Origin: Panulirus ornatus
Taxonomy: Eukaryota; Arthropoda; Malacostraca; Decapoda; Palinuridae
DNA length: 64,000 nt
Direction: 5' to 3'
Assembly: GCF_036320965.1 (NCBI RefSeq)
Contig: NC_092270.1
Location: 23,205,440 to 23,269,439 of the forward strand
Both the position numbers and the translations under genes were made by a program. Shown piece after piece: positions 1-9,288 of this stretch (its first letter is position 1; each line of letters opens with the position of its first letter). The notes beneath the pieces were generated by a model that had not been told where the DNA came from, searched no databases, and was given only the letters and a program-made list of their open reading frames with translations.

Positions 1-233
1 AACATACTACCTATCTCTCCTTTCTTCTCATGTTGGTTACATCCATACACATTCATACACCTCAGTCTGAGCCTTTGAGGAGAATGAGCACTCCCCGCTT
101 GACTCCTTCTTTTGTTTTCATTTTTAGAATTTCAAATACAGGGAAGGGGGTTACCAGCTCCCTGCTCCTGTCCCCTCTAGTCACCTTTTACGACATGTGG
201 GGAATACATGGGAAGTATTCTTTCTCCCCTATC
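1..233 (-). mobile_element. RTE LINE, 5' end fragment (5'UTR and endonuclease start)
   Basis: Read on the minus strand this matches the 5' end of the LINE at 63100-63330: the 5'UTR block around 130-233, then an ATG at 121-119, then the start of the endonuclease ORF, leaving the window at base 1. A one-base difference just after the ATG puts the frame into a stop within about 20 codons, so the copy is dead. It abuts an oppositely oriented copy of the same 5'UTR block. Confidence 0.7.
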
Positions 234-362
234 TATGGGAATAAGGGAGAAAAAATACTATCCATTTATTCCTTGTGTGTTGTAGAAGGTGACTTAAAGG
301 GTAGGAGCTGTAGGCTGGAAATCCTCCCCTCCTGTTTTCCAACAGGAACAGAGAAGGGAACC
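234..362 (+). mobile_element. 5'UTR-type module in SINE-like context, inverted to its neighbour
   Basis: Plus-strand copy of the block seen at 4165-4262 and 63105-63205 (agaatacttccca, cgtgtcgtagaa, ggaaatcctcccct), followed by ggaacagagaaggg. That order is the one found in the short element at 9012-9259 on its minus strand. Together with 130-233 it makes a small head-to-head inverted repeat. No coding potential. Confidence 0.6.
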
Positions 363-1271
363 AAGAGAGAATTTTTCCTTGTAGGGCTAAGTTCCCAAGT
401 GAACTTTCATGTAATGATCACATTGTCAAGTGAGATAGAAGAATGAGACATGTAGAACAGTCAGTTGATATACAAGGAGGAGATATAAGTAATCACCATT
501 GGTAAACACGGATTACCTGATGGTGGTGTTCAAGTCTGGCATCAAGCATGTCATAAAATATTTTATGTGGATAGGAAAGGGAACTGTTTACAAATTATGC
601 CTACAACGAAGCTATCAAGTTTGTATAGCCCTTCACCAATATCATTGATACAATTCTTTTGTGTATTTAATAACAGAAGATTCAGTGATATTTCTCATGA
701 TAAAGGAATTACAGTTAATAATTGAATTAGCATTACACCAGTCCATGCAATGGTCAATTTTTAACATGATTAAACAAAGCATTTGATTCTTATCCTGTTC
801 TTATACTATATTTATATTGCTTAAGTCTAACATAAAGATCCTTACCAGTCTTCCCAACATCTAACACACTACAGTTTTTACAGGGGACTCTGTAAACTCA
901 GCCTGCAGAATTTTCTGGGAATTTTTGTATTAAGATTTTCTTTATAGTAGTGTTATGGCTGAAGGCTACATGTACATTATAGAATTTATGCTACCTGCGA
1001 AGTAATGTAAAATTATAACTAAAAGGGAGAAGTAAGAGATTCTTGGTATCAAGGGGAAATTTGAGTTTAACTCTATAAGGTGATTTCTTTGCTAACTCAG
1101 GGATTTATCAGTGAAAGATCTAGGATACTTTAACTTGGATATAATAGAATATATATTCTCAAACTCATCATCAGTAAATTCTGGACTGCATATATGTAAT
1201 GCCCTAAGGAAGATAGACTGGAATGTTGATAATTGTCATGTTGAACTGAGTATTAATGAACATAAGAACAA
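363..1271 (-). mobile_element. Penelope-like retroelement, 3' half, decayed (PLE-1)
   Basis: On the minus strand, from 1271 down, the frames read the end of the RT region (KLKYPRSFTDKSLS, about 1145-1095), a linker, then a GIY-YIG endonuclease domain at about 900-740 with VYRVPCKNC followed by VGKTGKDLYVRLKQYK. Stops and frameshifts interrupt it. The rest, down to about 365, matches the 3' part of PLE-3 at 6592-6930. Penelope-like elements pair an RT with a C-terminal GIY-YIG nuclease. Here the RT palm is missing, because a LINE joins at 1272. Confidence 0.8.
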
Positions 1272-1515
1272 ACCTGGTTTAAAAAGCGAGATATACATAA
1301 GTATACGTATGTAAATAGGAGAGATGGCCAGAGAGGGTTATTGGATTACGTGTTAATTGACAGGCGCGCGAAGGAGAGACTTTTGGATGTTAATGTGCTG
1401 AGAGGTGCAACTGAAGGGATGTCTGATCATTATCTTGTGGAGGCTAAGGTGAAGATTTGTATGGGTTTTCAGAAAAGAAGAGTGAATGTTGGGGTAAAGA
1501 GGGTGGTGAGAGTAA

Positions 1516-2826
1516 GTGCTTGGGAAGGAGACTTGTGTGAGGAAGTACCAGGAGAGACTGAGTACAGAATGGAAAAAGGTGAGAACAATGGAAGTAAGGG
1601 GAATGGGGGAGGAATGGGATGTATTTAGGGAATCAGTGATGGACTGCGCAAAAGATGCTTGTGGCATGAGAAGAGTGGGAGGTGGGTTGATTAGAAAGGG
1701 TAGTGAGTGGTGGGATGAAGAAGTAAGAGTATTAGTGAAAGAGAAGAGAGAGGCATTTGGACAATTTTTGCAGGGAGAAAATGCAATTGAGTGGGAGATG
1801 TATAAAAGAAAGAGACAGGAGGTCAAGAGAAAGGTGCAAGAGGTGAAAAAGAGGGCAAATGAGAGTTGGGGTGAGAGAGTATCATTAAATTTTAGGGAGA
1901 ATAAAAAGATGTTCTGGAAGCAGGTAAATAAAGTGCGTAAGACAAGGGAGCAAATGGGAACTTCAGTGAAGGGTGCAAATGGGGAGGTGATAACAAGTAG
2001 TGGTGATGTGAGAAGGAGATGGAGTGAGTATTTTGAAGGTTTGTTGAATGTGTTTGATGATAGAGTGGCAGATATAGGGTGTTTTGGTCGAGGTGGTGTG
2101 CAAAGTGAGAGGGTTAGGGAAAATGATTTGGTAAACAGAGAAGAGGTAGTAAAAGCTTTGCGGGAGATGAAAGCCGGCAAGGCAGCAGGTTTGGATGATA
2201 TTGCAGTGGAATTTATTAAAAAAGGGGGTGACTGTATTGTTGACTGGTTGGTAAGGTTATTTGATGTATGTATGACTCATGGTGAGGTGCCTGAGGACTG
2301 GCGGAATGCGTGCATAGTGCCATTGTACAAAGGCAAAGGGGATAAGAGTGAGTGCTCAAATTACAGAGGTATAAGTTTGTTGAGTATTCCTGGTAAATTA
2401 TATGGGAGGGTATTGATTGAGAGGGTGAAGGCATATACAGAGCATCAGATTGGGGAAGAGCAGTGTGGTTTCAGAAGTGGTAGAGGATGTGTGGATCAGG
2501 TGTTTGCTTTGAAGAATGTATGTGAGAAATACTTAGAAAAGCAAATGGATTTGTATGTAGCATTTATGGATCTGGAGAAGGCATATGATAGAGTTGATAG
2601 AGATGCTCTGTGGAAGGTATTAAGAATATATGGTGTGGGAGGCCAGTTGTTAGAAGCAGTGAAAAGTTTTTATCGAGGATGTAAGGCATGTGTACGTGTA
2701 GGAAGAGAGGAAAGTGATTGGTTCTCAGTGAATGTAGGTTTGCGGCAGGGGTGTGTGATGTCTCCATGGTTGTTTAATTTGTTGATGGATGGGGTTGTTA
2801 GGGAGGTGAATGCAAGAGTTTTGTAA
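1516..2826 (+). pseudogene. RTE-1 reverse transcriptase, fingers and palm, ended by a nonsense codon
   Basis: 436 codons: an endonuclease-RT linker rich in basic residues (about 1-150), then RT blocks KAGKAAGLDDIAVEFIKKGG, VPLYKGKGDKSECSNYRGIS, GFRSGRGCVDQVFALKN, MDLEKAYDRV (with the first catalytic Asp) and GLRQGCVMSPWLFNL. The reading stops at TAA (2824-2826), where other copies have GAA, just before the LLFADDTALV block. The product would copy LINE RNA at a nicked chromosomal target. The ATG at 1516 is only the first in this frame; a frameshift upstream separates it from the endonuclease frame. Confidence 0.85.
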
Positions 2827-2838
2827 AGAGGGGCAAGT

Positions 2839-3654
2839 ATGAAGTCTGTTGTGGATGAGAGAGCTTGGGAAGTGAGTCAGTTGTTGTTCACTGATGATAC
2901 AGCGCTGGTGGCTGATTCATGTGAGAAACTGCAGAAGCTGGTGACTGAGTTTGGTAAAGTGTGTGAAAGAAGAAAGTTAAGAGTAAATGTGAATAAGAGC
3001 AAGGTTATTAGGTACAGTAGGGTTGAGGGTCAAGTCAATTGGGAGGTAAGTTTGAATGGAGAAAAACTGGAGGAAGTAAAGTGTTTTAGATATCTGGGAG
3101 TGGATCTGGCAGCGGATGGAACCATGGAAGCGGAAGTGAATCATAGGGTGGGGGAGGTTGCGAAAATCCTGGGAGCCTTGAAGAATGTGTGGAAGTCGAG
3201 AACATTATCTCGGAAAGCAAAAATGGGTATGTTTGAAGAAATAGTGGTTCCAACAATGTTGTATGGGTGCGAGGCGTGGGCTATGGATAGAGTTGTGCGC
3301 AGGAGGGTGGATGTGCTGGAAATGAGATGTTTGAGGACAATGTGTGGTGTGAGGTGGTTTGATCGAGTAAGTAATGTAAGGGTAAGAGAGATGTGTGGAA
3401 ATAAAAAGAGCATGGTTGAGAGAGCAGAAGGTGTTTTGAAATGGTTTGGGCACATGGAGAGAATGAGTGAGGAAAGATTGACCAAGAGGATATATGTGTC
3501 GGAGGTGGAGGGAACGAGGAGAAGTGGGAGACCAAATTGGAGGTGGAAAGATGGAGTGAAAAAGATTTTGTGTGATCAGGGCCTGAACATGCAGGAGGGT
3601 GAAAGGAGGGCAAGGAATAGAGTGAATTGGATCGATGTGGTATACCGGGGTTGA
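2839..3654 (+). pseudogene. RTE-1 RT catalytic core end and C-terminal domain
   Basis: 271 codons, same frame as the preceding piece and separated from it only by the nonsense codon. It carries LLFTDDTALVAD; most copies have FADD, and the DD pair is kept. Then follow VNVNKSKVIRYSRVEGQ, CFRYLGVDLAADGTM, and the C-terminal domain with [27 protein letters not shown] and GRPNWRWKDGVKK, which is the RTE pattern after the RT. One Glu codon is missing in ERAEGVLKW. It ends at TGA like the younger copies. Confidence 0.85.
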
Positions 3655-3955
3655 CGTGCTGTCAGTGGATTGAATCAGGGCATGTGAAGCATATGGGGTA
3701 AACCATGGAAAGTTGTGTGGGGCCTGGATGTGGAAAGGGAGCTGTGGTTTCAGGCATTATTGCATGACAGCTAGAGACTGAGTGTGAACGAATGGGGCCT
3801 TTGTTGTCTTTTCCTAGTGCTACCTCACACACATGAGGGGGGAGGGAGATGATATTCCATGTGTGGCGAGGTGGCGATGGGAATGAATAAAGGCAGACAG
3901 TGTGTATTGTGTGCATGGGTATATATGTATGTGTCTGTGTGTGTATAAATTGTGT

Positions 3956-4112
3956 GTGAATAAATTGTACATTTCCTTTTCCATAGCCAGAGGTTGATCC
4001 ATTATGTGACGTTCATTTTTTCATTCTTTTCAAGCTAAAAGTTTGTTTTCTAAATTGTTTCTTACATTTTTCATATGTATATATATGTATGTGTGTGTAT
4101 GTGCGTATGTGT

Positions 4113-4155
<43 letters not shown>

Positions 4156-4443
4156 TATATTATCCCTGGGGATAGGGGTGAAAGAATACTTCCCACGTAT
4201 TCCTCGCGTGTCGTAGAAAGCGACTAGAGGGGACGGGAGCGGGGGGCCAGAAATCCTCCCCTCCTTGTATTAACTTTCTAAAATGGGAAACATTGAGATG
4301 TATAGGTATGTATATTTGCGTGTGTGGATGTGTATGTATATACATTGTGTATGGGGGTGGGTTGGGCCATTTCTTTCATCTGTTTCCTTGCGCTACCTCG
4401 CAAACGTGGGAGACAGCGACAAAGCAAAATAAATGAATAAATA
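3956..4443 (+). mobile_element. Internally deleted LINE derivative: 5'UTR joined to the 3' tail
   Basis: Bases 3956-4290 match 62885-63236, the upstream region, 5'UTR and first codons of the LINE. Right after atgggaaac the sequence jumps to the 3'UTR end (attgagatgtataggtatg), then the tail with tttccttgcgctacctcgc and aaataaatgaataaataaa. The protein-coding interior is gone. It could be moved only in trans by LINE machinery. Confidence 0.7.
4088..4146. repeat. (TG)n microsatellite
   Basis: About 59 bases of TG/GT with a few TA and CG interruptions. It sits just upstream of the LINE 5'UTR block; the equivalent position at 63018-63100 is TG/TA-rich too. Confidence 0.9.
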
Positions 4444-4445
4444 AA

Positions 4446-4995
4446 GAACAAACATTAATGAGTTTTCTGTATATGCAGAACTTAAACATGTTTCTATCCC
4501 TATGGATCATGCAATCTAAAAATGGTAACAATAATTTCCACTTCCTCAGTAAAGTTGATAGAAGGTACTAAATTTTTAAGTAAAGGGAGAAATGTTTGTG
4601 GATTTTTGTTTGTTGGCCAAACACAAAGAATGTCATCTACATACCATTGAACCAAATTGCCTTAGCGGGTAAGATATCCCTTTGTAATTTTGTTTCAAAG
4701 AATTCCACAGAAAAATTGCTGTATTCTCGTTAAAGAGGGTTATCCATCACCATACCTATTTTCTGAGAATAATTTTCTTCATAGAATTGAAATACATAGT
4801 CTTTTATACACAGTTTTATCAATTTCAAACTGGTAAGTTTTGTTTCATCCCTGTTCCAAAAAGTTACAGTTGATGACCTCTTAGGATATCTGGTTGATAT
4901 CATGGATAATATTGATTTACCTGTTGCAGATTCTCTGTTTATAGAATTGATAAAGTTGTGCATATAAGACTGTTTCAATTTAATGGCAAATAGTG
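4446..4995 (-). mobile_element. Penelope-like retroelement RT fragment (PLE-2)
   Basis: From 4995 down the minus strand reads LKLIKLCIKDYVFQFYEENY, GMVMDNPL, FVEFFETK-type sequence, then YVDDILCVWPTNKN (the YVDD codons are at 4643-4632) and LLKNLVPSINFTEEVE. This is the RT palm of a Penelope-like element with the catalytic Asp pair intact, although frameshifts and stops surround it. It lies head-to-head with PLE-3 and is cut off near 4446 by the LINE derivative. Confidence 0.75.
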
Positions 4996-5011
4996 TGCTC
5001 AGAAATTTGGT

Positions 5012-5419
5012 ATGGTGATGGGTAACTCTCTTTCACCAGTATTAAGTAATCTTTACATGAAATTCTTTGAAACAAAATCACAAAGGGATATCTTACCCTC
5101 TAAGGCAATTTGGTGTAGGTATGTAAGTTATGTTCTTTGTGCTTGGCCAACAAATGAAAATTCACAAACATTTCTTTCTTTACTTAACAATTTAGTACCT
5201 TTTATGAACTTTACTGTGGAAGTGGAAAATAATGATATGTTACCATTTTTAGACTGCATGATCATAGGTATAGAAACTTGTATAAGTTTAGCATGTACAG
5301 AAAACCCACTAATGTTTGTTCATATATTCACTATTACTCAGCTCAACATGACAGAGTTGAATTATCATCATTCCAGTGTATGTTTCTCAAGGCATTCCAT
5401 ATATGAAGGCTGGAATTAA
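5012..5419 (+). pseudogene. PLE-3 reverse transcriptase, catalytic site lost
   Basis: Starts at the conserved MVMGNSLSPVLSNLYMKFFE block of Penelope-like RTs. Where PLE-2 reads YVDDILCVWPTN this copy reads YVSYVLCAWPTN (5120-5131), so both catalytic Asp codons are gone. ENSQTFLSLLNNLVPFMNFT and MLPFLDCMI follow in family order. Past about 5280 the frame shifts: another frame gives MYRKPTNVCSYIHYYSAQHD and LSSFQCMFLKAFHI. Confidence 0.75.
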
Positions 5420-5601
5420 TCGATGATGAGTTTAAGAAAATATATCCTATCAGTTCCAAGTTAAAGTATCCTAGATCTTTCATTGATAAATCCCTTAAGT
5501 AGGCAAAGAAATCATTTTATAAAGTTAAACCCAAACCTCCCCTTGGTACCGCGTCTCTTTTAGGTTTCCTCTTTAGTGATAATTTTACATTATTTTGCAG
5601 G

Positions 5602-5873
5602 TTGCTTAAATTCTGTGATGTAAATGTAGCCTTCAGCAATAACAATACTATAAAGAATATCTTAATCAAGAACTCATCAGAAAATTCTGCGGGTTGTGTT
5701 TACAGAGTCCCCTGTAAAAACTGTGATATGTTTTATGCTGGGCAGACTGGAAAGGATCTTTATGTTAGACTTAAGCAACATAAATATAGTATAAGAAGAA
5801 GACAAAAATCAAATGTTTTGTTTAGTCATGTTAGAAATTATGATCATTGTTTTGATTGGTGGAACACTAATTC

Positions 5874-5875
<2 letters not shown>
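5602..5875 (+). pseudogene. PLE-3 linker and GIY-YIG endonuclease domain
   Basis: Reads AFSNNNTIKNILIKNSSENS, then CVYRVPCKNC with FYAGQTGKDLYVRLKQHKYS, the GIY-YIG core as found in Penelope-like elements (Tyr, the GQTG loop and a following Arg are visible), then FSHVRNYDHCFDWW. The LINE insertion cuts it at 5876. The open frame runs on to 6543 only through antisense LINE sequence, which I leave out. Expected role in an intact element: nicking the chromosomal target. Confidence 0.8.
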
Positions 5876-5909
<34 letters not shown>

Positions 5910-6591
5910 CTTTGTCGCTGTCTCCCGCGTTTGCGAGGTAGCGCAAGGAAACAGACAAAAGAAATGGCCCAACCCCCCCCATACACATGTACATACACAC
6001 GTCCACACACGCAAATATACATACCTACACAGCTTTCCATGGTTTACCCCAGACGCTTCACATGCCTTGATTCAATCCACTGACAGCACGTCAACCCCTG
6101 TATACCACATCGCTCCAATTCACTCTATTCCTTGCCCTCCTTTCACCCTCCTGCATGTTCAGGCCCCGATCACACAAAATCCTTTTCACTCCATCTTTCC
6201 ACCTCCAATTTGGTCTCCCTCTTCTCCTCGTTCCCTCCACCTCCGACACATATATCCTCTTGGTCAATCTTTCCTCACTCATTCTCTCCATGTGCCCAAA
6301 CCATTTCAAAACACCCTCTTCTGCTCTCTCAACCACGCTCTTTTTATTTCCACACATCTCTCTTACCCTTACGTTACTTACTCGATCAAACCACCTCACA
6401 CCACACATTGTCTTCAAACATCTCATTTCCAGCACATCCATCCTCCTACGCACAACTCTATCCATAGCCCACGCCTCGCAACCATACAACATTGTTGGAA
6501 CTACTATTCCTTCAAACATACCCATTTTTGCTTTCCGGGATAATGTTCTCGACTTCCACACATTTTTCAAGGCTCCCAAAATTTTCGCCCC
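5876..6591 (-). mobile_element. RTE LINE, 5'-truncated, short 3'UTR, nested in PLE-3 (RTE-2)
   Basis: The T-run at 5876-5906 is the oligo(A) tail on the minus strand, followed by the tail module, the short 3'UTR, and C-terminal RT codons from about 6591 down to the stop near 6091 ([20 protein letters not shown] to [10 protein letters not shown]). The frame is open, but this is only about 170 codons of the C-terminal domain. The 5' truncation point is gcgccccat at 6591. Confidence 0.9.
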
Positions 6592-6962
6592 ATGAAATAT
6601 CATTGAAGCGTCCTTTGTTGAATATACAAAGAATTGCAGTATTAATATTCATGAAGGTCTATACAAACTTAGTTGCTTTGTCTTGTTCGAAATTGTAAAC
6701 AGTTACCTTTCCAGTCCACATAATAAAAAATTTATGACAGGCATAATGCCAGACCCAAACGCCACCATCTGGTAATGCTTCTATACCAATAGCGTCTTAG
6801 CTATGCCTCCTTATATATCACCTGAGTGTTCTACGTCCTCTGTCTCATTTTTTGTATCTCCCCTGATGATGTGATCATTACACAAAAGTGCACTTGAAAC
6901 TTATCGTGTTTCATTTTCATGTGGTTTTATGCATATACTAGATTATGCACACCACCGTGACC

Positions 6963-7090
6963 TCTTGCAATATATTTTTTAGTATTATTTATTATACTTG
7001 ATTGCCATTTCTTGCGTCAGGGAGGTAGCACCAAGAAGCAGACGAAGAATGGCCCACCCACTCATATACACACACACACATATATTATTA
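6963..7090 (-). mobile_element. Diverged LINE/SINE tail fragment
   Basis: Reads gccatttcttgcgtcaggga, then ggtagcaccaagaagcagac and gaagaatggcccaccca, an older relative of the LINE tail (gtctcccgcgtttgcgaggt). It ends in (CA)n and (TTA)n short repeats next to the tail of RTE-3. No coding. Confidence 0.6.
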
Positions 7091-7097
7091 TTATTAT

Positions 7098-8910
7098 TTT
7101 GCTTTGTCGCTGTCTCCCGCGTTTGCGAGGTAGCGCAAGGAAACAGATGAAAGAAATGGCCCAACCTACCCCCATACACAATGTATATACATACACGTCC
7201 ACACACGCAAATATACATACCTATACATCTCAATGTACACATATATATACACACACAGACACATACATATATACCCATGCACACAGTTCACACTGTCTGC
7301 CTTTATTCATTCCCATTGCCACCTCGCCACACATGGAATACCATCCCCCTCCCCCCTCATGTGTGCGAGGTAGCACTAGGAAAAGAACAAAGGCCCCATT
7401 CGTTCACACTCAGTCTCTAGCTGTCATGCAATAATGCCCGAAACCACAGCTCCCTTTCCACATCCAGGCCCGACTTAACTTTCTATGGTTTACCCCAGAT
7501 GCTTCACATGCCCTGATTCAATCCACTGACAGCATGTCTGCCCCGGTATACCACATCCATCCAATTCACTCTATTCCTTGCCCTCCTTTCACCCTCCTGC
7601 ATGTTCAGGCCCCGATCACACAAAATCTTTTTCACTCCATCTTTCCACCTCCAATTTGGTCTCCCACTTCTCCTCGTTCCCTCCACCTCCGACACATATA
7701 TCCTCTTTGTCAATCTTTCCTCACTCATTCTCTCTATGTGCCCAAACCATTTCAAGACACCCTCTTCTGCTCTCTCAACCACGCACTTTTTATTTCCACA
7801 CATCTCTCTTACCCTTACATTACTTACTCGATCAAACCACCTCACACCACACATTGTCCTCAAACATCTCATTTCCAGCACATCCACCCTCCTGCGCACA
7901 ACTCTATCCATAGCCCACGCCTCGCAACAATACAACATTGTTGGAACCACTATCCCTTCAAACATACCCATTTTTGCTTTCCGAGATAATGTTCTCGACT
8001 TCCACACATTCTTTAAGGCTCCCAGGATTTTCGCCCCCTCCCCCACCCTATGATTCACTTCCACTTCCATGGTTCCATCCGCTGCCAGATCCACTCCCAG
8101 ATATCTAAAACACTTTACTTCCTCCAGTTTTTCTCCATTTAAACGTACCTCCCAATTGACTTGACCCTCAACCCTACTGTACCTAATAACCTTGCTCTTA
8201 TTCACATTTACTCTTAACTTTCTTCTTTCACACACTTTACCAAACTCAGTCACCAGCTTCTGCAATTTCTCACATGAATCAGCCACCAGCGCTGTATCAT
8301 CAGCGAACAACAACTGACTCACTTCCCAAGCTCTCTCATCCACAACAGACTTCATACTTGCCCCTCTTTCCAAAACTCTTGCATTCACCTCCCTAACAAC
8401 CCCATCCATAAACAAATTAAACAACCATGGAGACATCACACACCCCTGCCACAAACCTACATTCACTGAGAACCAATCACTTTCCTCTCTTCCTACACGT
8501 ACACATGCCTTACATCCTCGATAAAAACTTTTCACTGCTTCTAACAACTGGCCTCCCACACCATATATTCTTAATACCTTCCACAGAGCATCTCTATCAA
8601 CTCTATCATATGCCTTCTCCAGATCCATAAATACTACATACAAATCCATTTGCTTTTCTAAGTATTTCTCACATACATTCTTCAAAGCAAACACCTGATC
8701 CACACATCCTCTACCACTTCTGAAACCACACTGCTCTTCCCCAATCTGATGCTCTGTATATGCCTTCACCCTCTCAATCAATACCCTCCCATATAATTTA
8801 CCAGAAATACTCAACAAACTTATACCTCTGTAATTTGAGCACTCACTTTTATCCCCTTTGCCTTTGTACAATGGCACTATGCACGCATTCCACCAATCCT
8901 CAGGCACCTC
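7098..8910 (-). mobile_element. RTE LINE, 5'-truncated, long 3'UTR (RTE-3)
   Basis: The tail module begins at about 7102, then comes the long 3'UTR (to about 7500) and RT coding sequence up to 8910, where it breaks at VPEDWWNACIVPLYKG. The 5' end is fused to a solitary tail fragment (8911-9011). The terminal TGA of related copies reads AGA here, so the frame runs on to RHAVSGLNQGM, as in the old copies. Confidence 0.9.
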
Positions 8911-9006
8911 AGGCAAGGAAACAGACGAAAGAAATGGCCCAACCCACCCCCATACACATGTATATACATACGTCCACACACGCAAATATACATACCTACA
9001 CAGCAC
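7504..9006 (-). CDS. Longest uninterrupted RTE RT reading frame (RTE-3), with chimeric N-terminus
   Basis: 500 codons, of which those from 8910 down to 7504 are LINE: VPLYKGKGDKSECSNYRGIS, GFRSGRGCVDQVFALKN, VVFMDLEKAYDRV, GLWQGCVMSPWLFNLFMD (Trp replaces the usual Arg), LLFADDTALVADS, VNVNKSKVIRYS, then the C-terminal domain with YCCEAWAMD, KWFGHIERM and GRPNWRWKDG. Both catalytic blocks (D in DLEKAYD, DD in FADD) are present. The first 30 or so codons come from a tail fragment read through and are not family sequence. The endonuclease and N-terminal RT fingers are missing, so autonomous activity is not expected. Confidence 0.8.
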   Translation of the reverse strand: MLCRYVYLRVWTYVYTCVWGWVGPFLSSVSLPEVPEDWWNACIVPLYKGKGDKSECSNYRGISLLSISGKLYGRVLIERVKAYTEHQIGEEQCGFRSGRGCVDQVFALKNVCEKYLEKQMDLYVVFMDLEKAYDRVDRDALWKVLRIYGVGGQLLEAVKSFYRGCKACVRVGREESDWFSVNVGLWQGCVMSPWLFNLFMDGVVREVNARVLERGASMKSVVDERAWEVSQLLFADDTALVADSCEKLQKLVTEFGKVCERRKLRVNVNKSKVIRYSRVEGQVNWEVRLNGEKLEEVKCFRYLGVDLAADGTMEVEVNHRVGEGAKILGALKNVWKSRTLSRKAKMGMFEGIVVPTMLYCCEAWAMDRVVRRRVDVLEMRCLRTMCGVRWFDRVSNVRVREMCGNKKCVVERAEEGVLKWFGHIERMSEERLTKRIYVSEVEGTRRSGRPNWRWKDGVKKILCDRGLNMQEGERRARNRVNWMDVVYRGRHAVSGLNQGM

Positions 9007-9011
9007 TCACA
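8911..9011 (-). mobile_element. Solitary LINE tail fragment
   Basis: Minus-strand 3'UTR end (aggcaaggaaacagacgaaa, then ggcccaacccacccccatac), joined at 8910 directly to the RT of RTE-3 and bordered at 9012 by the T-run of the next element. Confidence 0.75.
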
Positions 9012-9259
9012 TTTTTTTTTTTTTTTAAATACTATTTGCCATTTCCCGCGATAGCGAGGTAGCGTTACGAACAGAGGACTGGGCCTTTGAGGGAATATCC
9101 TCACCTGGCCCTCTTCTCTGTTCCTTCTTTTGGAAAAAAAAAAAAAAAAAAACGAGAGGGGAGGATTTCCAGCCCCCCCGCTCCCTTCCCTATTAGTCGC
9201 CTTCTACGACACGCAGGGAATACGTGGGAAGTATTCTGTCTCCCCTATCCCCAGGGATA
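9012..9259 (-). mobile_element. SINE-like composite element (SINE-B), full copy
   Basis: On the minus strand from 9259: tatccctggggataggggag and the LINE 5'UTR block, an oligo(T) stretch (9134-9152 as A on plus), ggaacagagaagagggccag, ggcccagtcctctgttcgta, and a tail cgctacctcgctatcgcggg followed by oligo(A) (T at 9012-9026). The two ends thus resemble the LINE 5'UTR and the LINE tail, with unique middle sequence and no ORF. The 5' end abuts (TA)n. Confidence 0.75.
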
Positions 9260-9265
9260 ACTCAC

Positions 9266-9288
9266 ATATATATATATATATATATATA
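9266..9288. repeat. (TA)n microsatellite at a LINE 5' junction
   Basis: 23 bases of alternating A/T lying exactly between the 5' end of SINE-B and the 5' truncation point of RTE-4. Confidence 0.9.

Larger units (their letters stand above)
1272..3955 (+). mobile_element. RTE-clade LINE, 5'-truncated, long 3'UTR (RTE-1)
   Basis: This is the longest plus-strand copy. It begins inside the endonuclease at the conserved TWFKKRDIHKYTYV region, passes LDYVLIDRR and GMSDHY (about 1340-1435), the linker, the full RT and C-terminal domain, and stops at 3652-3654. The 3'UTR (3655-3955) is the long version. The usual tail (tttccttgcgctacctcgc) is missing: sequence shared with 62885 onward starts instead at about 3956. 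Two lesions kill it: a one-base loss near 1520 (agtgcttgg where other copies have agtgagcttgg) and a TAA at 2824-2826. Confidence 0.9.
4996..6930 (+). mobile_element. Penelope-like retroelement, interrupted by an RTE copy (PLE-3)
   Basis: The first part (4996-5875) holds RT palm, thumb, linker and GIY-YIG frames. The second part (6592-6930) continues the GIY-YIG end and the 3' region, as shown by its match to the minus strand of 363-720. Bases 5876-6591 are a later LINE insertion. Compared with PLE-1, about 25 bases of target are missing at the junction. Several frameshifts, for example near 5300 and 5415, show that it is inactive. Confidence 0.8.

Noticed and set aside
30..446. 138-codon frame at the window start
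   Set aside because: It lies on inverted 5'UTR blocks of the LINE and the 3' end of a Penelope-like element, so it is a shadow.
1516..3654. Bacterial-type RT systems (retron, DGR, group II intron)
   Set aside because: The RT blocks, the APE endonuclease partner, oligo(A) tails and target-site duplications are those of an RTE LINE. No msr/msd, template repeat or intron RNA structure was seen.
5602..6543. 313-codon frame starting with a GIY-YIG domain
   Set aside because: Only the part up to 5875 is Penelope-like. The remainder is antisense of the nested RTE copy.
7534..8053. Overlapping open frames opposite the LINE ORF (Ser/His/Pro/Thr-rich, 110-160 codons), repeated at almost every copy
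   Set aside because: They are antisense readings of the C-terminal domain, present because that strand has few stops. Motifs, frame conservation and copy structure all support the other strand.
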